64,000 nucleotides of DNA from Ensifer oleiphilus (GTDB taxonomy: Bacteria > Pseudomonadota > Alphaproteobacteria > Rhizobiales > Rhizobiaceae): the NCBI RefSeq assembly GCF_013371465.1, contig NZ_JABWDU010000001.1, positions 62,001-126,000 on the forward strand. The letters are read 5' to 3'. Made by a program: the position numbers and the translations under genes. The notes beneath the pieces were generated by a model. It had not been told where the DNA came from. It made no database searches and saw only the letters and a list, made by a program, of their open reading frames with translations. Below, piece by piece: positions 43,000 to 51,114 of this stretch (its first letter is position 1; each line of letters opens with the position of its first letter).

Positions 43000-44766
43000 C
43001 TATCGCGGGACAGGCCCGCCCCCTGAATTTGCTTCCGGGCCAGGGGGGATCGAAACGCCCGCTTGCCGCAGGCCTTCGAGAATATGGCGCTGGTCTTCGG
43101 GTCGTCTTACTCGAAGAGCAACTTCATTTCGTATGTCCGTCAGAAAGGAGGGTGCGTGTGTCTCAAGCCACCGGCGCTCGCGAACCGCCGCTTCCATTTT
43201 TCTCAACTTCCCGAGAATGGCCAAGAGGATCACATGGTAGATTGGATTGGCCTGCAGGTCTGCCATCTGTACCCAACGCTCCGCTGCGCCATAGTCGTGC
43301 CTCATGTAGCGGCACACCGCCATTGCCGCCTCGAAATATCCAACTGGTCCAGGGTTCAACGATAGCGTCTTGGAAACAAGCTCGCAGCCCTGATCCCATT
43401 GGCCGGACAATGCCAGCCGGAAGCCATATTCTCCGACGAGCTCAGTATCGTTGGGATTGAGCGCAGTCGCCCGGGCACCGACGGCGAGCGCGGCGTCCAC
43501 GTGGCCGCGGAAGAACAGCACAAGCATTTGCGCCTGGAGGCCTCTTACATTCTGCGGGTCGTGTTCGACCGCATGTGCTGCTGCTTGTGAGGCCAGGTCC
43601 AGAGAGACGTTCGAGGTGCGGCTCGCGCGATACCTAAATCGCATTTCGTCAAGATATGTGAGCGACAGGAGTGCCCATGCGGTCGCGTAATTCGGATAAT
43701 GCTTCGTCGCTTGTTCAAGGCAATTCTGGACAGAATGGTGCGTCTGCGAATTCAGGTCGCTGCGATAGCTGTAGTATGAGAGCGTACAGGCATAAGCTTC
43801 CCAACTGTCCGGTATCGCTGTTGTCATTTGCTGGGCATTGGCCTGGAAGAGAATACCGTATGGCTGCGCGATTGCCGTCGCAACCGATGCGGCTACCTTC
43901 TCCTGAAGCCTGATGATTTTCTCAACCAACAAGCTTTCATCGTAGTTTTCGGCCCAAATCACAGCACCGTCGGATTGACGCAGCACCCGCACACTCAGCC
44001 TCAGTTGCTGGCCTTCGATCCGTACCCTTCCTTCCAGCGCGAAGGTAGACGCGGCATCTGCGACCGCGCCGACGCGCCGTTCATTTGCGATGACGGTGAT
44101 TTCCTTGAACTTTGCGATGTTGCGAACGACCTCGTCCCCGAGGCCGCGCGTGATCATCGCGGAATTCCCAACGGCCGTCAGATCTTCAAACGTTCTGACA
44201 ATCAGCGTTGGCTGTGCCGGCTGAGACGCGTCGACACCCACATGCCGAGACCAAAGCGTCGGCACAGCGAGGCCAGCAATGCAGCCGAGCAGTGCAGCGA
44301 CGATCAGGCCGATGGCGGTGTGTTTAGGGTAATGAAGCGTGGCTGGGCTCAGGGCGGGGTAGGGCGGGGCGTTCGTCGCGTTCGCGTTGGCGATTGCATG
44401 TCGACTGAAGCTGGGCGCGTAGCCTCCTTTGGGTATGGTAATCCGGACTGGGTCCTCGATCCCGCAGACAAGGTAGTAGCGCTCAAGCGCGCGACGAACG
44501 CGCCCCGCCTCGATCCTTACGACCGGATCGAACTGCGCGTTGAATGATGTGTTTCGGCCAAACACAGTCGTCGCGATCGAGTATGCCTTGATCCGTTCCG
44601 CCCGACCTGCCAGCGCCTCATGAACGACATATGACAAGAAATTGCGCGCACGCTCAGGCACGTCGAATTCCGGGCTACGCCGGATACGATCCAATTGCTC
44701 CAGGATCTCGTCGCTTGTGGGGTCGAAGGTTCCCTCGCCTTCAATCCCCTGTTCCACGTCCGCCAT
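43000..44766 (-). CDS. Membrane-anchored TolB-like/TPR protein
   Basis: 588 residues. An N-terminal domain (about 15-120, FLSYVVHEALAGRAERIKAYSIATTVF, DPVVRIEAGRVRRALERYYL, ITIPKGGYAP) recurs in a large family of TPR proteins. Then comes one membrane segment (about 145-172), a periplasmic TolB-like domain (about 185-300, TLIVRTFEDLTAVGNSAMITRGLGDEVVRNIAK) and TPR-like repeats to the end. Proteins of this build are sometimes annotated as adenylate cyclases although no cyclase domain is present here. Probably a membrane-bound sensor or regulator; partners are not evident. It is alone on its strand. Confidence 0.85.
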   Translation of the reverse strand: MADVEQGIEGEGTFDPTSDEILEQLDRIRRSPEFDVPERARNFLSYVVHEALAGRAERIKAYSIATTVFGRNTSFNAQFDPVVRIEAGRVRRALERYYLVCGIEDPVRITIPKGGYAPSFSRHAIANANATNAPPYPALSPATLHYPKHTAIGLIVAALLGCIAGLAVPTLWSRHVGVDASQPAQPTLIVRTFEDLTAVGNSAMITRGLGDEVVRNIAKFKEITVIANERRVGAVADAASTFALEGRVRIEGQQLRLSVRVLRQSDGAVIWAENYDESLLVEKIIRLQEKVAASVATAIAQPYGILFQANAQQMTTAIPDSWEAYACTLSYYSYRSDLNSQTHHSVQNCLEQATKHYPNYATAWALLSLTYLDEMRFRYRASRTSNVSLDLASQAAAHAVEHDPQNVRGLQAQMLVLFFRGHVDAALAVGARATALNPNDTELVGEYGFRLALSGQWDQGCELVSKTLSLNPGPVGYFEAAMAVCRYMRHDYGAAERWVQMADLQANPIYHVILLAILGKLRKMEAAVRERRWLETHAPSFLTDIRNEVALRVRRPEDQRHILEGLRQAGVSIPPGPEANSGGGPVPR

Positions 44767-44941
44767 GTAGCCCCCTATGCCACAGAAGCCGGCTTGTACG
44801 TCGTGAAAGCTGATCGCGGTGCACGCTTCTCAAAATTGTACTACCTGCCCGCGTGAACGTCCATTCGCAATGCATAATACTTGTGGTTGGGCGTGCAACG
44901 GACCGAATCCGTATCCGCGGGAGGATTCTCGTCAGTTGGTC

Positions 44942-44985
44942 GTCAACATTGGTTGACGCCCCGCCTCCCGTCAACTAATGTTGAC
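44942..44985. promoter_or_regulatory. Twin perfect palindromes upstream of the HTH/Clp-N pair
   Basis: GTCAAC-ATTG-GTTGAC (44942-44957) and GTCAAC-TAAT-GTTGAC (44970-44985), both perfect inverted repeats with the same half-site and a four-base centre; 28 bases between centres. The second ends three bases before the start codon at 44989. They look like a double operator for a dimeric regulator, likely the HTH protein encoded next. Confidence 0.75.
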
Positions 44986-44988
44986 GGC

Positions 44989-45204
44989 ATGATTGATCCC
45001 GACGCCTTTCAGCTCTCTGACGATCCTGCAGAAACGCTTGCCACCGTTGTCGCTCTCAGACGGCTGGCAGATAGCCTGGAGCGCCAGGCCGTCGCAGCGG
45101 CTTTGGAAAAGGGATGGTCATGGGCGAGGATTGCGCAAGGTCTCGGCATCTCCAAACAGGCGGCGCACAAGCGCTTGTCGGATCTCGCCACAGGCAACGA
45201 CTGA
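44989..45204 (+). CDS. Small helix-turn-helix protein
   Basis: 71 residues. LERQAVAAALEKGWSWARIAQGLGISKQAAHKRLSDLA (about 30-67) is a canonical helix-turn-helix of the sigma-70-region-4 kind. Genes for such small proteins are often followed by a Clp-N-domain protein, as here (12 bases apart). The start ATG 44989 is adjacent to the second palindrome and no clear Shine-Dalgarno lies upstream, so translation could start from a very short or absent leader. Likely autorepressor (inference). Confidence 0.85.
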   Translation: MIDPDAFQLSDDPAETLATVVALRRLADSLERQAVAAALEKGWSWARIAQGLGISKQAAHKRLSDLATGND

Positions 45205-45216
45205 TAGGATATCTCC

Positions 45217-45744
45217 ATGTTTAGCCGTATCAAACAGCGTTTCAACGACATGGGCACGATCAAGGCACTTTGCGAGCGTGCCGAATTTCATGCCTTGCAA
45301 GACCAGCAGCGCGAGCCGGGAGCCGAGCACTTTCTGTTGTCTGCTCTCGATCTTCCGGATGGCACGGCGCGCCGCGCATTTGCGCGGGTGGGTGCCGACG
45401 CGTCCGATCTGCGGCAAGCCATTGCGCGCCAATACGCCGAGGCGCTTCGTCCACTGGGTCTCGATCCCCGGCTTGCCGAACGGCTCGCGCAGGGGCAGGA
45501 ACCGTTGCCGCGCAAAGGTGGAACCTATGCGGCAGCGCCCTCGGGTGAAAATGTCATGCAAGCATTGGCTGCCGACCGGGCAAGCCACCGACCGTTGCTC
45601 GGTGCCGATGTGGTGGCAAGGGTTGTGGATCTTCGTGAAGGCGTCGCGGCGCGCGCCCTACGCATGATGGGCGTCGATCCCGATGCACTGAAAGCCGCAG
45701 CCGAGGCCGAAGGTGATGCCTTTCGCCAAGCTTCGAAACACTGA
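45217..45744 (+). CDS. Clp N-terminal domain protein without ATPase
   Basis: 175 residues. Two repeats typical of the Clp-R/Clp-N domain (adaptor- and substrate-binding domain of ClpA/ClpC): about 18-70 (ALCERAEFHALQDQQREPGAEHFLLSALDLPDGTARRAF) and about 108-160 (VMQALAADRASHRPLLGADVVARVVDLREGVAARALRMMGV). No AAA+ module follows. It forms an operon with the preceding HTH gene. Possible roles: a soluble adaptor that competes for Clp adaptors or reads protein damage. These are guesses from domain content. Confidence 0.82.
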   Translation: MFSRIKQRFNDMGTIKALCERAEFHALQDQQREPGAEHFLLSALDLPDGTARRAFARVGADASDLRQAIARQYAEALRPLGLDPRLAERLAQGQEPLPRKGGTYAAAPSGENVMQALAADRASHRPLLGADVVARVVDLREGVAARALRMMGVDPDALKAAAEAEGDAFRQASKH

Positions 45745-46060
45745 TCCGACAGCCACGGATCTCGATGGCGGCAGCGCCGTTGCAGCCAGCATGCGGAAGG
45801 GGCTGGTGAGGTGGTCGTCGAGGTCGGCGGTAACCTCTGAGGCAAAATCCGCACCGTCTTCACTGCCCCTCAGTGACACCAGCCCGCTCCGCTTGCCGAA
45901 GCATCGCTTTCGAGAAACGCGATCGATGGCAAGCCGGACGGGCACAGATGGAACACAGGGTCCCATAAGGCGGGGCAGCCGGCTGCTTCCCTTTAAGGGG
46001 GCGATGTCCGCCCTGGCAGTGGGGGCGCTGCTTCACTCTTCGAGCTGATTACGGGGGAGG
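45745..46060. other. Intergenic region, no supported gene
   Basis: About 315 bases between the Clp-N gene and the arsR operon. Open frames on both strands exist but lack homology, and no hairpin terminator with a T-run is seen. Confidence 0.4.
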
Positions 46061-46101
46061 ATACTTATCCATTGCGCTAAGTATTTGATCGTGATACTTA
46101 G
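46061..46101. promoter_or_regulatory. Operator with three ATACTTA half-sites upstream of arsR
   Basis: ATACTTA at 46061-46067, TAAGTAT at 46078-46084 and ATACTTA at 46094-46100. The last two form the perfect inverted repeat CTAAGTAT-N9-ATACTTAG (46077-46101), ending four bases before the start codon. Typical size and position for an ArsR-family operator. Confidence 0.65.
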
Positions 46102-46105
46102 CCTT

Positions 46106-46444
46106 ATGGAACAGTATTCGGATCCGCTCGACGGAATTTTTCAGGCGCTGGCAGACCCGACGCGCCGTGCCGTGCTCGCAAGGCTCGGCAGCGGCCCGGC
46201 CAGCATCAGCGATCTGGCAGGGCCTTTCGACATGGCGCTGCCGTCGTTCATGAAACACATCCATTTTCTCGAAGGCAGCGGCCTGATCCGCACGGAGAAG
46301 CAGGGCCGGGTGCGCACCTGCACCATCGACAAGAACCGGTTCGCGGCCATCGAAGCGTGGATGTCGGCGCAGCGCCTCCTTTGGGAAGGTCGCAACGACC
46401 GGCTTGAGCACTTCGTGATGGCAGCGCAAAACAAGGAGAAATGA
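46106..46444 (+). CDS. ArsR family regulator
   Basis: 112 residues. Winged helix: FQALADPTRRAVLARLGSGPASISDLAGPFDMALPSFMKHIHFLEGSGLIRTEKQGRVRTCTI, as in the ArsR subgroup that precedes SRPBCC (AHSA1) genes. The metal-binding Cys of true metal sensors are absent, so the inducer is probably organic or a stress signal. No Shine-Dalgarno precedes ATG 46106; with the operator directly before it, the mRNA may be leaderless. First of a three-gene operon. Confidence 0.9.
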   Translation: MEQYSDPLDGIFQALADPTRRAVLARLGSGPASISDLAGPFDMALPSFMKHIHFLEGSGLIRTEKQGRVRTCTIDKNRFAAIEAWMSAQRLLWEGRNDRLEHFVMAAQNKEK

Positions 46445-46445
46445 C

Positions 46446-46925
46446 ATGATCCGATCTCCCGATCCCGATCTCGACCTGACGATAGCGCGCCTGATCAAGG
46501 CGCCGCGTTCGATGATCTGGAATGCCTGGACCGATCCCGCGCGCTTCGAGCAATGGTGGGTGCCGGCGCCGGCCAGATGCCGGGTGGTGGATATGGATCT
46601 TCGGCCGGGCGGCGCCTTCGTCACCCGGATCAGCGAAGGCGGCGGCGCATTCGCCCCGCATCTGGACGCATGCTTCCTCGCAGTCGACGATCACGAGCGC
46701 ATCGTCTTCACCAATTCGCTGGTCGTGGGATGGCGCCCCGCCGAGAACCCTTTCATGACGGCCATCATCACGCTCAAGGATCATGCAGACGGCACGGACT
46801 ATGCCGCCCACGTCATGCACAGGAGCAATGCCGACCGGACCATGCACGAGGAAATGGGCTTTTACGACGGCTGGGGCACGGTGATCGGGCAGCTCGCCGG
46901 CCTCGTCGAGGGCAAGGTCCAATAG
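46446..46925 (+). CDS. SRPBCC (AHSA1) domain protein
   Basis: 159 residues. START-like fold of the AHSA1 group: ARLIKAPRSMIWNAWTDPARFEQWWVPAPA, DLRPGGAFVTRI, and a C-terminal helix with GFYDGWGTVIGQLAGLVE. Binds hydrophobic ligands in other members; no enzyme activity known. Start lies one base after the arsR stop, so the two are co-translated. Confidence 0.9.
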   Translation: MIRSPDPDLDLTIARLIKAPRSMIWNAWTDPARFEQWWVPAPARCRVVDMDLRPGGAFVTRISEGGGAFAPHLDACFLAVDDHERIVFTNSLVVGWRPAENPFMTAIITLKDHADGTDYAAHVMHRSNADRTMHEEMGFYDGWGTVIGQLAGLVEGKVQ

Positions 46926-46936
46926 GGGAGGCGGGT

Positions 46937-47560
46937 ATGCGCAAGATTGTCCTGCAGATGATGACGACGCTCAATGGACGCCTCGACGATCCGCTCGCCT
47001 GGATGGGCACCGTCGGCGAAGACCAGTACCGGGCGATCGATCGGCTCTATGCCACCTACGACACCGTGCTCGTCGGCCGCGTGACCTACGAAGAGATGGC
47101 AGCCTATTGGCCGGGTGCCCTTTTGGAAGACGTCGGAACCGAAACCAATCGCAAGATGGCGCGCCGGATGAACGACTATAGCAAGCTGGTCTTTTCGCGC
47201 TCGGGGTCCGAGATGCTGACCGAATGGAACAATGTCGATCAGGTTGTTGTCGCCGATGACGATGCGCTTGCCGCCTATCTCCTTCAGCTGAAGGCGCAGC
47301 CGGGCGGGGATATCCACCTCGCGGGCGGTGCGAGCCTGGCCCGGACTGTTATTGGCCTTGGTGTCGTCGATACCTTCCACTTCTTCGTCTACCCCGTTTC
47401 CTCTCCGGGCGTCGCCTGGTTTTCCGGGCTTGCGCGACGATATGATCTGCAACTGATGGGCACGGACACCTATGCGAACGGTGTGGTCGGGCTCCACTAT
47501 GAACCGCTCCGCTGGCAGAACGCGGAGCGGGCCGGCAACTTTTCCGAGCTGCTCGTCTAG
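46937..47560 (+). CDS. RibD C-terminal/dihydrofolate reductase-like protein
   Basis: 207 residues. RibD_C fold (YwjB/YyaP-like): IVLQMMTTLNGRLDD at the start, DTVLVGRVTYEEMAAYWP (about 43-60), SKLVFSR and HLAGGASLARTVIGLGVVDTFHFFVYPV. Binds NADPH in related proteins; substrate unknown. GGGGAGG seven bases upstream sets the start at 46937. It follows the SRPBCC gene by 11 bases, completing the frequent arsR-AHSA1-RibD-like operon. Confidence 0.9.
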   Translation: MRKIVLQMMTTLNGRLDDPLAWMGTVGEDQYRAIDRLYATYDTVLVGRVTYEEMAAYWPGALLEDVGTETNRKMARRMNDYSKLVFSRSGSEMLTEWNNVDQVVVADDDALAAYLLQLKAQPGGDIHLAGGASLARTVIGLGVVDTFHFFVYPVSSPGVAWFSGLARRYDLQLMGTDTYANGVVGLHYEPLRWQNAERAGNFSELLV

Positions 47561-47612
47561 CTGCTTGCCGGCTGTTCGGGCCGCGACACAGCGGTCGCGG
47601 GCCGAGTGGTGA

Positions 47613-48542
47613 TCAGCCGCCGCATTCCAGCGCCACCTTCAGCCGGTCATAGGTCGGGGCCAGGGCCCGCAAGCTGGCGGCCGCATCGGTATCCTTTCGC
47701 GCCACCAGTGGATGCTGCAGCGCGCCGATGAGCCGGGCCTGGTCGTCGGCGATGCGTGCGGCCTGGTGGTAACCGGCTCGTGCAAGGCAGGCGGCGGCGT
47801 CGGCGGCGCGGCGCGCGCCGACGCGGACGGCGAAGTGGATCATGTGCGCCCTCAGTCCCTTGTCGCAAGCGGTCTCGATGCGGTCGGCGAGCATTTCGGC
47901 GGCTTCCGCATTGCCAAGGGTTCTCGGGGGAACGGGCCGGTCCGTTTCCATCGACAACCAGTGGATGGCGGCTGGGACCGACGCCTGTATGGTTTCGATC
48001 TCCGACATCTCGGCGACACGGACAAAGTCGGTCCGCATCGTGTAGGCATCACCGTAGCTCAACGTGTCGGCGCGCCATGCGGCCATGAAGTTGGCAAGCG
48101 GCAGGCGCGCATAGGGGTGACCCTGCGGATCGTGCATCAGCACGCTGTCCTCGTCCATCTCGAGCACCACGACGTAGTGGTCGGCATCGATCGGTCCGCT
48201 CATTCCCGGCTGGTGGCGCAGATGCCCCATCTCGACCGGGCCAATCCACACTGGCCCATCCTTGAGGGCTGCGCGCAGGCGGGAAAGCGCGTCGTCTGCA
48301 TCGCCACCCTTGCTCAAGATGGATGTCCAGCCGAGAGCTGCAAGCGCGCCCTCGAATCCGGCTTCTGGATCCCAGCCATAGGGGTCGAAGAAAGGCAGGG
48401 TGCCGCCGATGAGTTGCATGCCGAACGGGCTGCCGGTGGCAAATTCGATCACCGCGGTGGAGGGTGCCTGTGCGCCAAACATCATGGCAAACGAGTTGGC
48501 GTAGCAATAGGGGCCGGAGCCCGTATAGGCGAAATGCATCAT
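47613..48542 (-). CDS. BtrH-N/C39-peptidase-like protein
   Basis: 309 residues with no signal peptide. The start MMHFAYTGSGPYCYANSFAMMFG has the Cys-Asn context of papain-like/C39 or BtrH-N (butirosin biosynthesis) domains, with a His/Asp further on (DADHYVVVLEMDEDSVLMHDPQGHPYARL, about 118-146) that could complete a Cys-His-Asp triad. The C-terminal 120 residues are helical. BtrH acts as an acyl/amide-transferring enzyme, but the function here is unknown. It follows a merR gene by 30 bases on the same strand. Confidence 0.75.
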   Translation of the reverse strand: MMHFAYTGSGPYCYANSFAMMFGAQAPSTAVIEFATGSPFGMQLIGGTLPFFDPYGWDPEAGFEGALAALGWTSILSKGGDADDALSRLRAALKDGPVWIGPVEMGHLRHQPGMSGPIDADHYVVVLEMDEDSVLMHDPQGHPYARLPLANFMAAWRADTLSYGDAYTMRTDFVRVAEMSEIETIQASVPAAIHWLSMETDRPVPPRTLGNAEAAEMLADRIETACDKGLRAHMIHFAVRVGARRAADAAACLARAGYHQAARIADDQARLIGALQHPLVARKDTDAAASLRALAPTYDRLKVALECGG

Positions 48543-48572
48543 GGTCGTCTGTCCTGTTCGTCGTCCGTGAAG

Positions 48573-49376
48573 TCAGGTGATGGGGTAGGCGACATCGAAG
48601 GTAGCGCCGTCGCTTCCGGGGTAGATTTCGTAGGGGCTGCCCATGCAATGGATGTCGCTTCGCGCGTCGAGCCAGCTCTCGATGGCGTCGTAGACGCGCA
48701 AGATCAGCGGAAAGTTCTCGCAAGCCGCCGGTACGGGCAGAAAGACCTCGCGCCGTTTCGCCTGAAAGCGGATGCGCAGATCTTCGACAGGCTCGAGGCT
48801 GCCTTCATAGGCAATCGCCACCTCCACCAGTCCCTCGCTGTCGCGGCTGACGGTCTCGTGGAAATGCACGGTCATGGCACCGCCGTCGGCGATGCCGCAA
48901 CTGCGGAGGTATCCACGGATATCCGCTTCGGCGCTTGCCACGAAACCATCAAGCGCCTCGATAGTGAGGTGCCGCTGGCAGGAGATCAGCTTGCTGGCCC
49001 CAACCTCGCGCACGGCAATTCTCGAGATCAACTGGGCGTCACGGCCGTCGCTCTGGCGTGCGATGGCATCGACGAGCTCGGTCTGTTCAGCCAGGCGCTC
49101 GCCTTGGGCTTCGAGCCAGGACCGCAATTCGACCAGCCGGCTGTCCGCATCGAGTTTTATCAATTGGGCGACGCGCGCGACCGGAAGGCCAAGTCTGCGC
49201 AGCCGCGCAATCAGCCGCGCCCGGGCGGCCTGCTCCGGCGCATAGTAGCGGTAGCCGGTCGCCGGATCGGTATAGGCGGGCACGAGAATGCCCTGCTCGG
49301 CATAGAGCCGCAGCGCCTTCGGAGACAGTCGCGTGGCCGCACCGAATCGGCCGGCAAGAAGATAAGATTCGCTCAT
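48573..49376 (-). CDS. MerR family regulator with GyrI-like effector domain
   Basis: 267 residues. MerR HTH (about 5-75: GAATRLSPKALRLYAEQGILVPAYTDPATGYRYYAPEQAARARLIARLRRLGLPVARV), a dimerisation coiled coil (about 82-118) and a C-terminal GyrI/BmrR-like ligand domain (about 125-265). Start ATG 49376 lies only eight bases after the -10 element, so its mRNA is probably leaderless. Such regulators bind drugs or cations. It lies between a CmlA/FloR-like exporter gene (166 bases upstream, same strand) and the BtrH-N-like gene. Confidence 0.92.
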   Translation of the reverse strand: MSESYLLAGRFGAATRLSPKALRLYAEQGILVPAYTDPATGYRYYAPEQAARARLIARLRRLGLPVARVAQLIKLDADSRLVELRSWLEAQGERLAEQTELVDAIARQSDGRDAQLISRIAVREVGASKLISCQRHLTIEALDGFVASAEADIRGYLRSCGIADGGAMTVHFHETVSRDSEGLVEVAIAYEGSLEPVEDLRIRFQAKRREVFLPVPAACENFPLILRVYDAIESWLDARSDIHCMGSPYEIYPGSDGATFDVAYPIT

Positions 49377-49383
49377 GGATCCG

Positions 49384-49414
49384 ACTGTGGGGCTCGCCCC
49401 AGGGGCAAGGTCAA
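49384..49414 (-). promoter_or_regulatory. MerR-type promoter with 19-bp spacer
   Basis: On the minus strand TTGACC (49414-49409) and CACAGT (49389-49384) are 19 bases apart, longer than the usual 17. The spacer contains the dyad CTTGCCCC-T-GGGGCGAG. MerR activators twist such over-long spacers to start transcription. Confidence 0.7.
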
Positions 49415-49542
49415 GAGGCATTCTTGGTCGATGTGCTTGTCTCTGACCGGCGCCCGTTTTTGCGTCATTGGGTGCGGGCGGAGGAGGGAGTGGCGCAGGG
49501 CGTTGCGATATGGCCGGAACGCCCTGCGGCGGTTTCAAGGGA

Positions 49543-50745
49543 TCAGGCTTCCGCTGGCCGTTGCCGTGTCAAGCGACCGAGAGCGATCAGCGTGCAGATC
49601 GCCATGATTGATGAATAGCCGGCTAATGGAAAAGCGGTGTCGCCCCCGAGCAGCACCACGGCCACAGTGCCGAGCACTCCGACGATCAGGCTTTGGATGC
49701 AGAAGTAGAGCGCGACGGCCGTTCCCGCCACGTGGCCGAAGGCCTGCAGCGCGCCATTGGCGGTGACCGAGCCGGTGAAAACGATGCCGACGGCAATGAC
49801 CCACATCGGAGGCACGAAGCTCCAGAACGACGGGGCGCCCACGCTCTCTCCGACGACCAGCAGCACCGCGCCGAGAATGAGTAGCCCCATCCCGCGGGCA
49901 AGACTGCCGGCGATGCCCCAGAGCCCCACGAAACGCTTGGCAAAGCGGGTGGTGACGATCATCACCATCGCTGCTGTTGCAAAGATAAGGCTGAAGCCGA
50001 GTTCTGAGTAGGCCGCCCGATCGATGAGTACGCGCGGTGCCGTCGAGAAGAACACGAAGAACGAACCCATCGCCGCGCTGAAGCCGAGCGTATAGGTCCA
50101 GAACGTTCCGTCCATGAGGATCGGACCGAAAGCCCGTCTTTGGCTTTCGGCGCCGATAGGTCGAGTTTCCTGCCATCGCAGCATGGCGTTCGCCGTCGCG
50201 ACGGTCGCGAGAATGCCAAGCGTGACGAAGATCGCTCTCCAGCCGAAATGGCTGGCCAGAAGCGCGCCGGCGATCGGCCCAAGGGCCGGGACGAAGGCGA
50301 GCATCGCGCCGAAGAGCCCGTAGATGGTCGCGCCCTCCGGCCGCTCCGCATAGACGTCGCGGACCGTCGCAAAGGTGGCGACAAGGGCGGCCGACGCGCC
50401 AATCGCCTGCAGCAGGCGCAGCGCGAGGAAAGCCGGAGCGGTCGCGGTTGCGGCCATCAGCAGCGAGGCGGCCGCAAACAGCAGTGCTCCGGCGATCAGC
50501 ACCGGACGCCGGCCAATGCGGTCGGAAATAGGCCCGAAGACGATCTGGCCGAGGCCGAGAACGATCATGTAGAGGCTCAGGCTCAGCTGGATGATATAAG
50601 GCGTGGTGCCGAGAATGCTGGGCATGGCAGGCACGATGGGAAGGTAGATATCCATCGCCAGCGAGGCGAGGATGTCGAAGGGCGCCATCAGCAGCAACGC
50701 TGCCGGCACCGAATAGGTCCAGGTTGGTGATATATGATTGGGCAC
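49543..50745 (-). CDS. Phenicol exporter of the MFS (CmlA/FloR-like)
   Basis: About 400 residues, 12-segment drug:proton antiporter (DHA1/Bcr-CflA). It closely resembles CmlA/FloR: LPAALLLMAPFDILASLAMDIYLPIVPAMP near the start, RPEGATIYGLFGAMLAFVPALGPIAGALL, GFSAAMGSFFVFFSTAPRVLI, and MWVIAVGIVFTGSVTANGALQAFGHVAGTAVALYF. Members of this family export chloramphenicol and florfenicol; the activity of this one is unproven. A GTG start at 50745 is chosen because homology begins at that point (CmlA1 also starts at GTG); GTG 50784 is in frame. Leader peptide and hairpin upstream may regulate it. Confidence 0.88.
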   Translation of the reverse strand: MPNHISPTWTYSVPAALLLMAPFDILASLAMDIYLPIVPAMPSILGTTPYIIQLSLSLYMIVLGLGQIVFGPISDRIGRRPVLIAGALLFAAASLLMAATATAPAFLALRLLQAIGASAALVATFATVRDVYAERPEGATIYGLFGAMLAFVPALGPIAGALLASHFGWRAIFVTLGILATVATANAMLRWQETRPIGAESQRRAFGPILMDGTFWTYTLGFSAAMGSFFVFFSTAPRVLIDRAAYSELGFSLIFATAAMVMIVTTRFAKRFVGLWGIAGSLARGMGLLILGAVLLVVGESVGAPSFWSFVPPMWVIAVGIVFTGSVTANGALQAFGHVAGTAVALYFCIQSLIVGVLGTVAVVLLGGDTAFPLAGYSSIMAICTLIALGRLTRQRPAEA

Positions 50746-50823
50746 GATGGAACATCCGCTCAAATGAATGACATTCGGCGGCACTCTGCCTTGGTATTGG
50801 TGGTGTGAAATGACCGGACAGAC

Positions 50824-50884
50824 GCCGCAACAACGATTGAAGTGTTGTTGCGGCTTACCTGGTTGCTGACTCGGTGGTCCCCAT
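50824..50884 (-). promoter_or_regulatory. Possible leader peptide and attenuator hairpin
   Basis: On the minus strand an ATG (50884) with GGAG seven bases upstream starts a nine-codon open frame, MGTTESATR, whose stop (50857-50855) directly abuts the 11-bp perfect hairpin GCCGCAACAAC/GTTGTTGCGGC (50824-50854, nine-base loop). Leader peptides followed by hairpins control phenicol-resistance genes such as cmlA and cat. Here the hairpin is 79 bases from the exporter start and does not sequester its ribosome-binding site directly. Confidence 0.4.
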
Positions 50885-51114
50885 TCCGGTCTCCAAAGAA
50901 ATCCTGCGCGCTTTGGTTGGCGCTTGACCCGTTTACCAGCCAAGGCAGCAAACGACAACTATCTGCTGTCTCGGCGCTATGATCACGGCCGCGCCTCGCG
51001 TTCAGAAGAAGGCGCCAGTCATGCTCCAGCGCTTTGATTCCAAAGCAATGATCGCCCTCGAGTGAAACGACCTGAAACCGGGATGCACTGCTGACGTTCG
51101 CCCGGGCGCGGGGA
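50885..51114. other. Intergenic region, no supported gene
   Basis: Sequence between the exporter leader and the BON-domain gene. It should contain the exporter promoter. No gene or repeat stands out. Confidence 0.4.
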
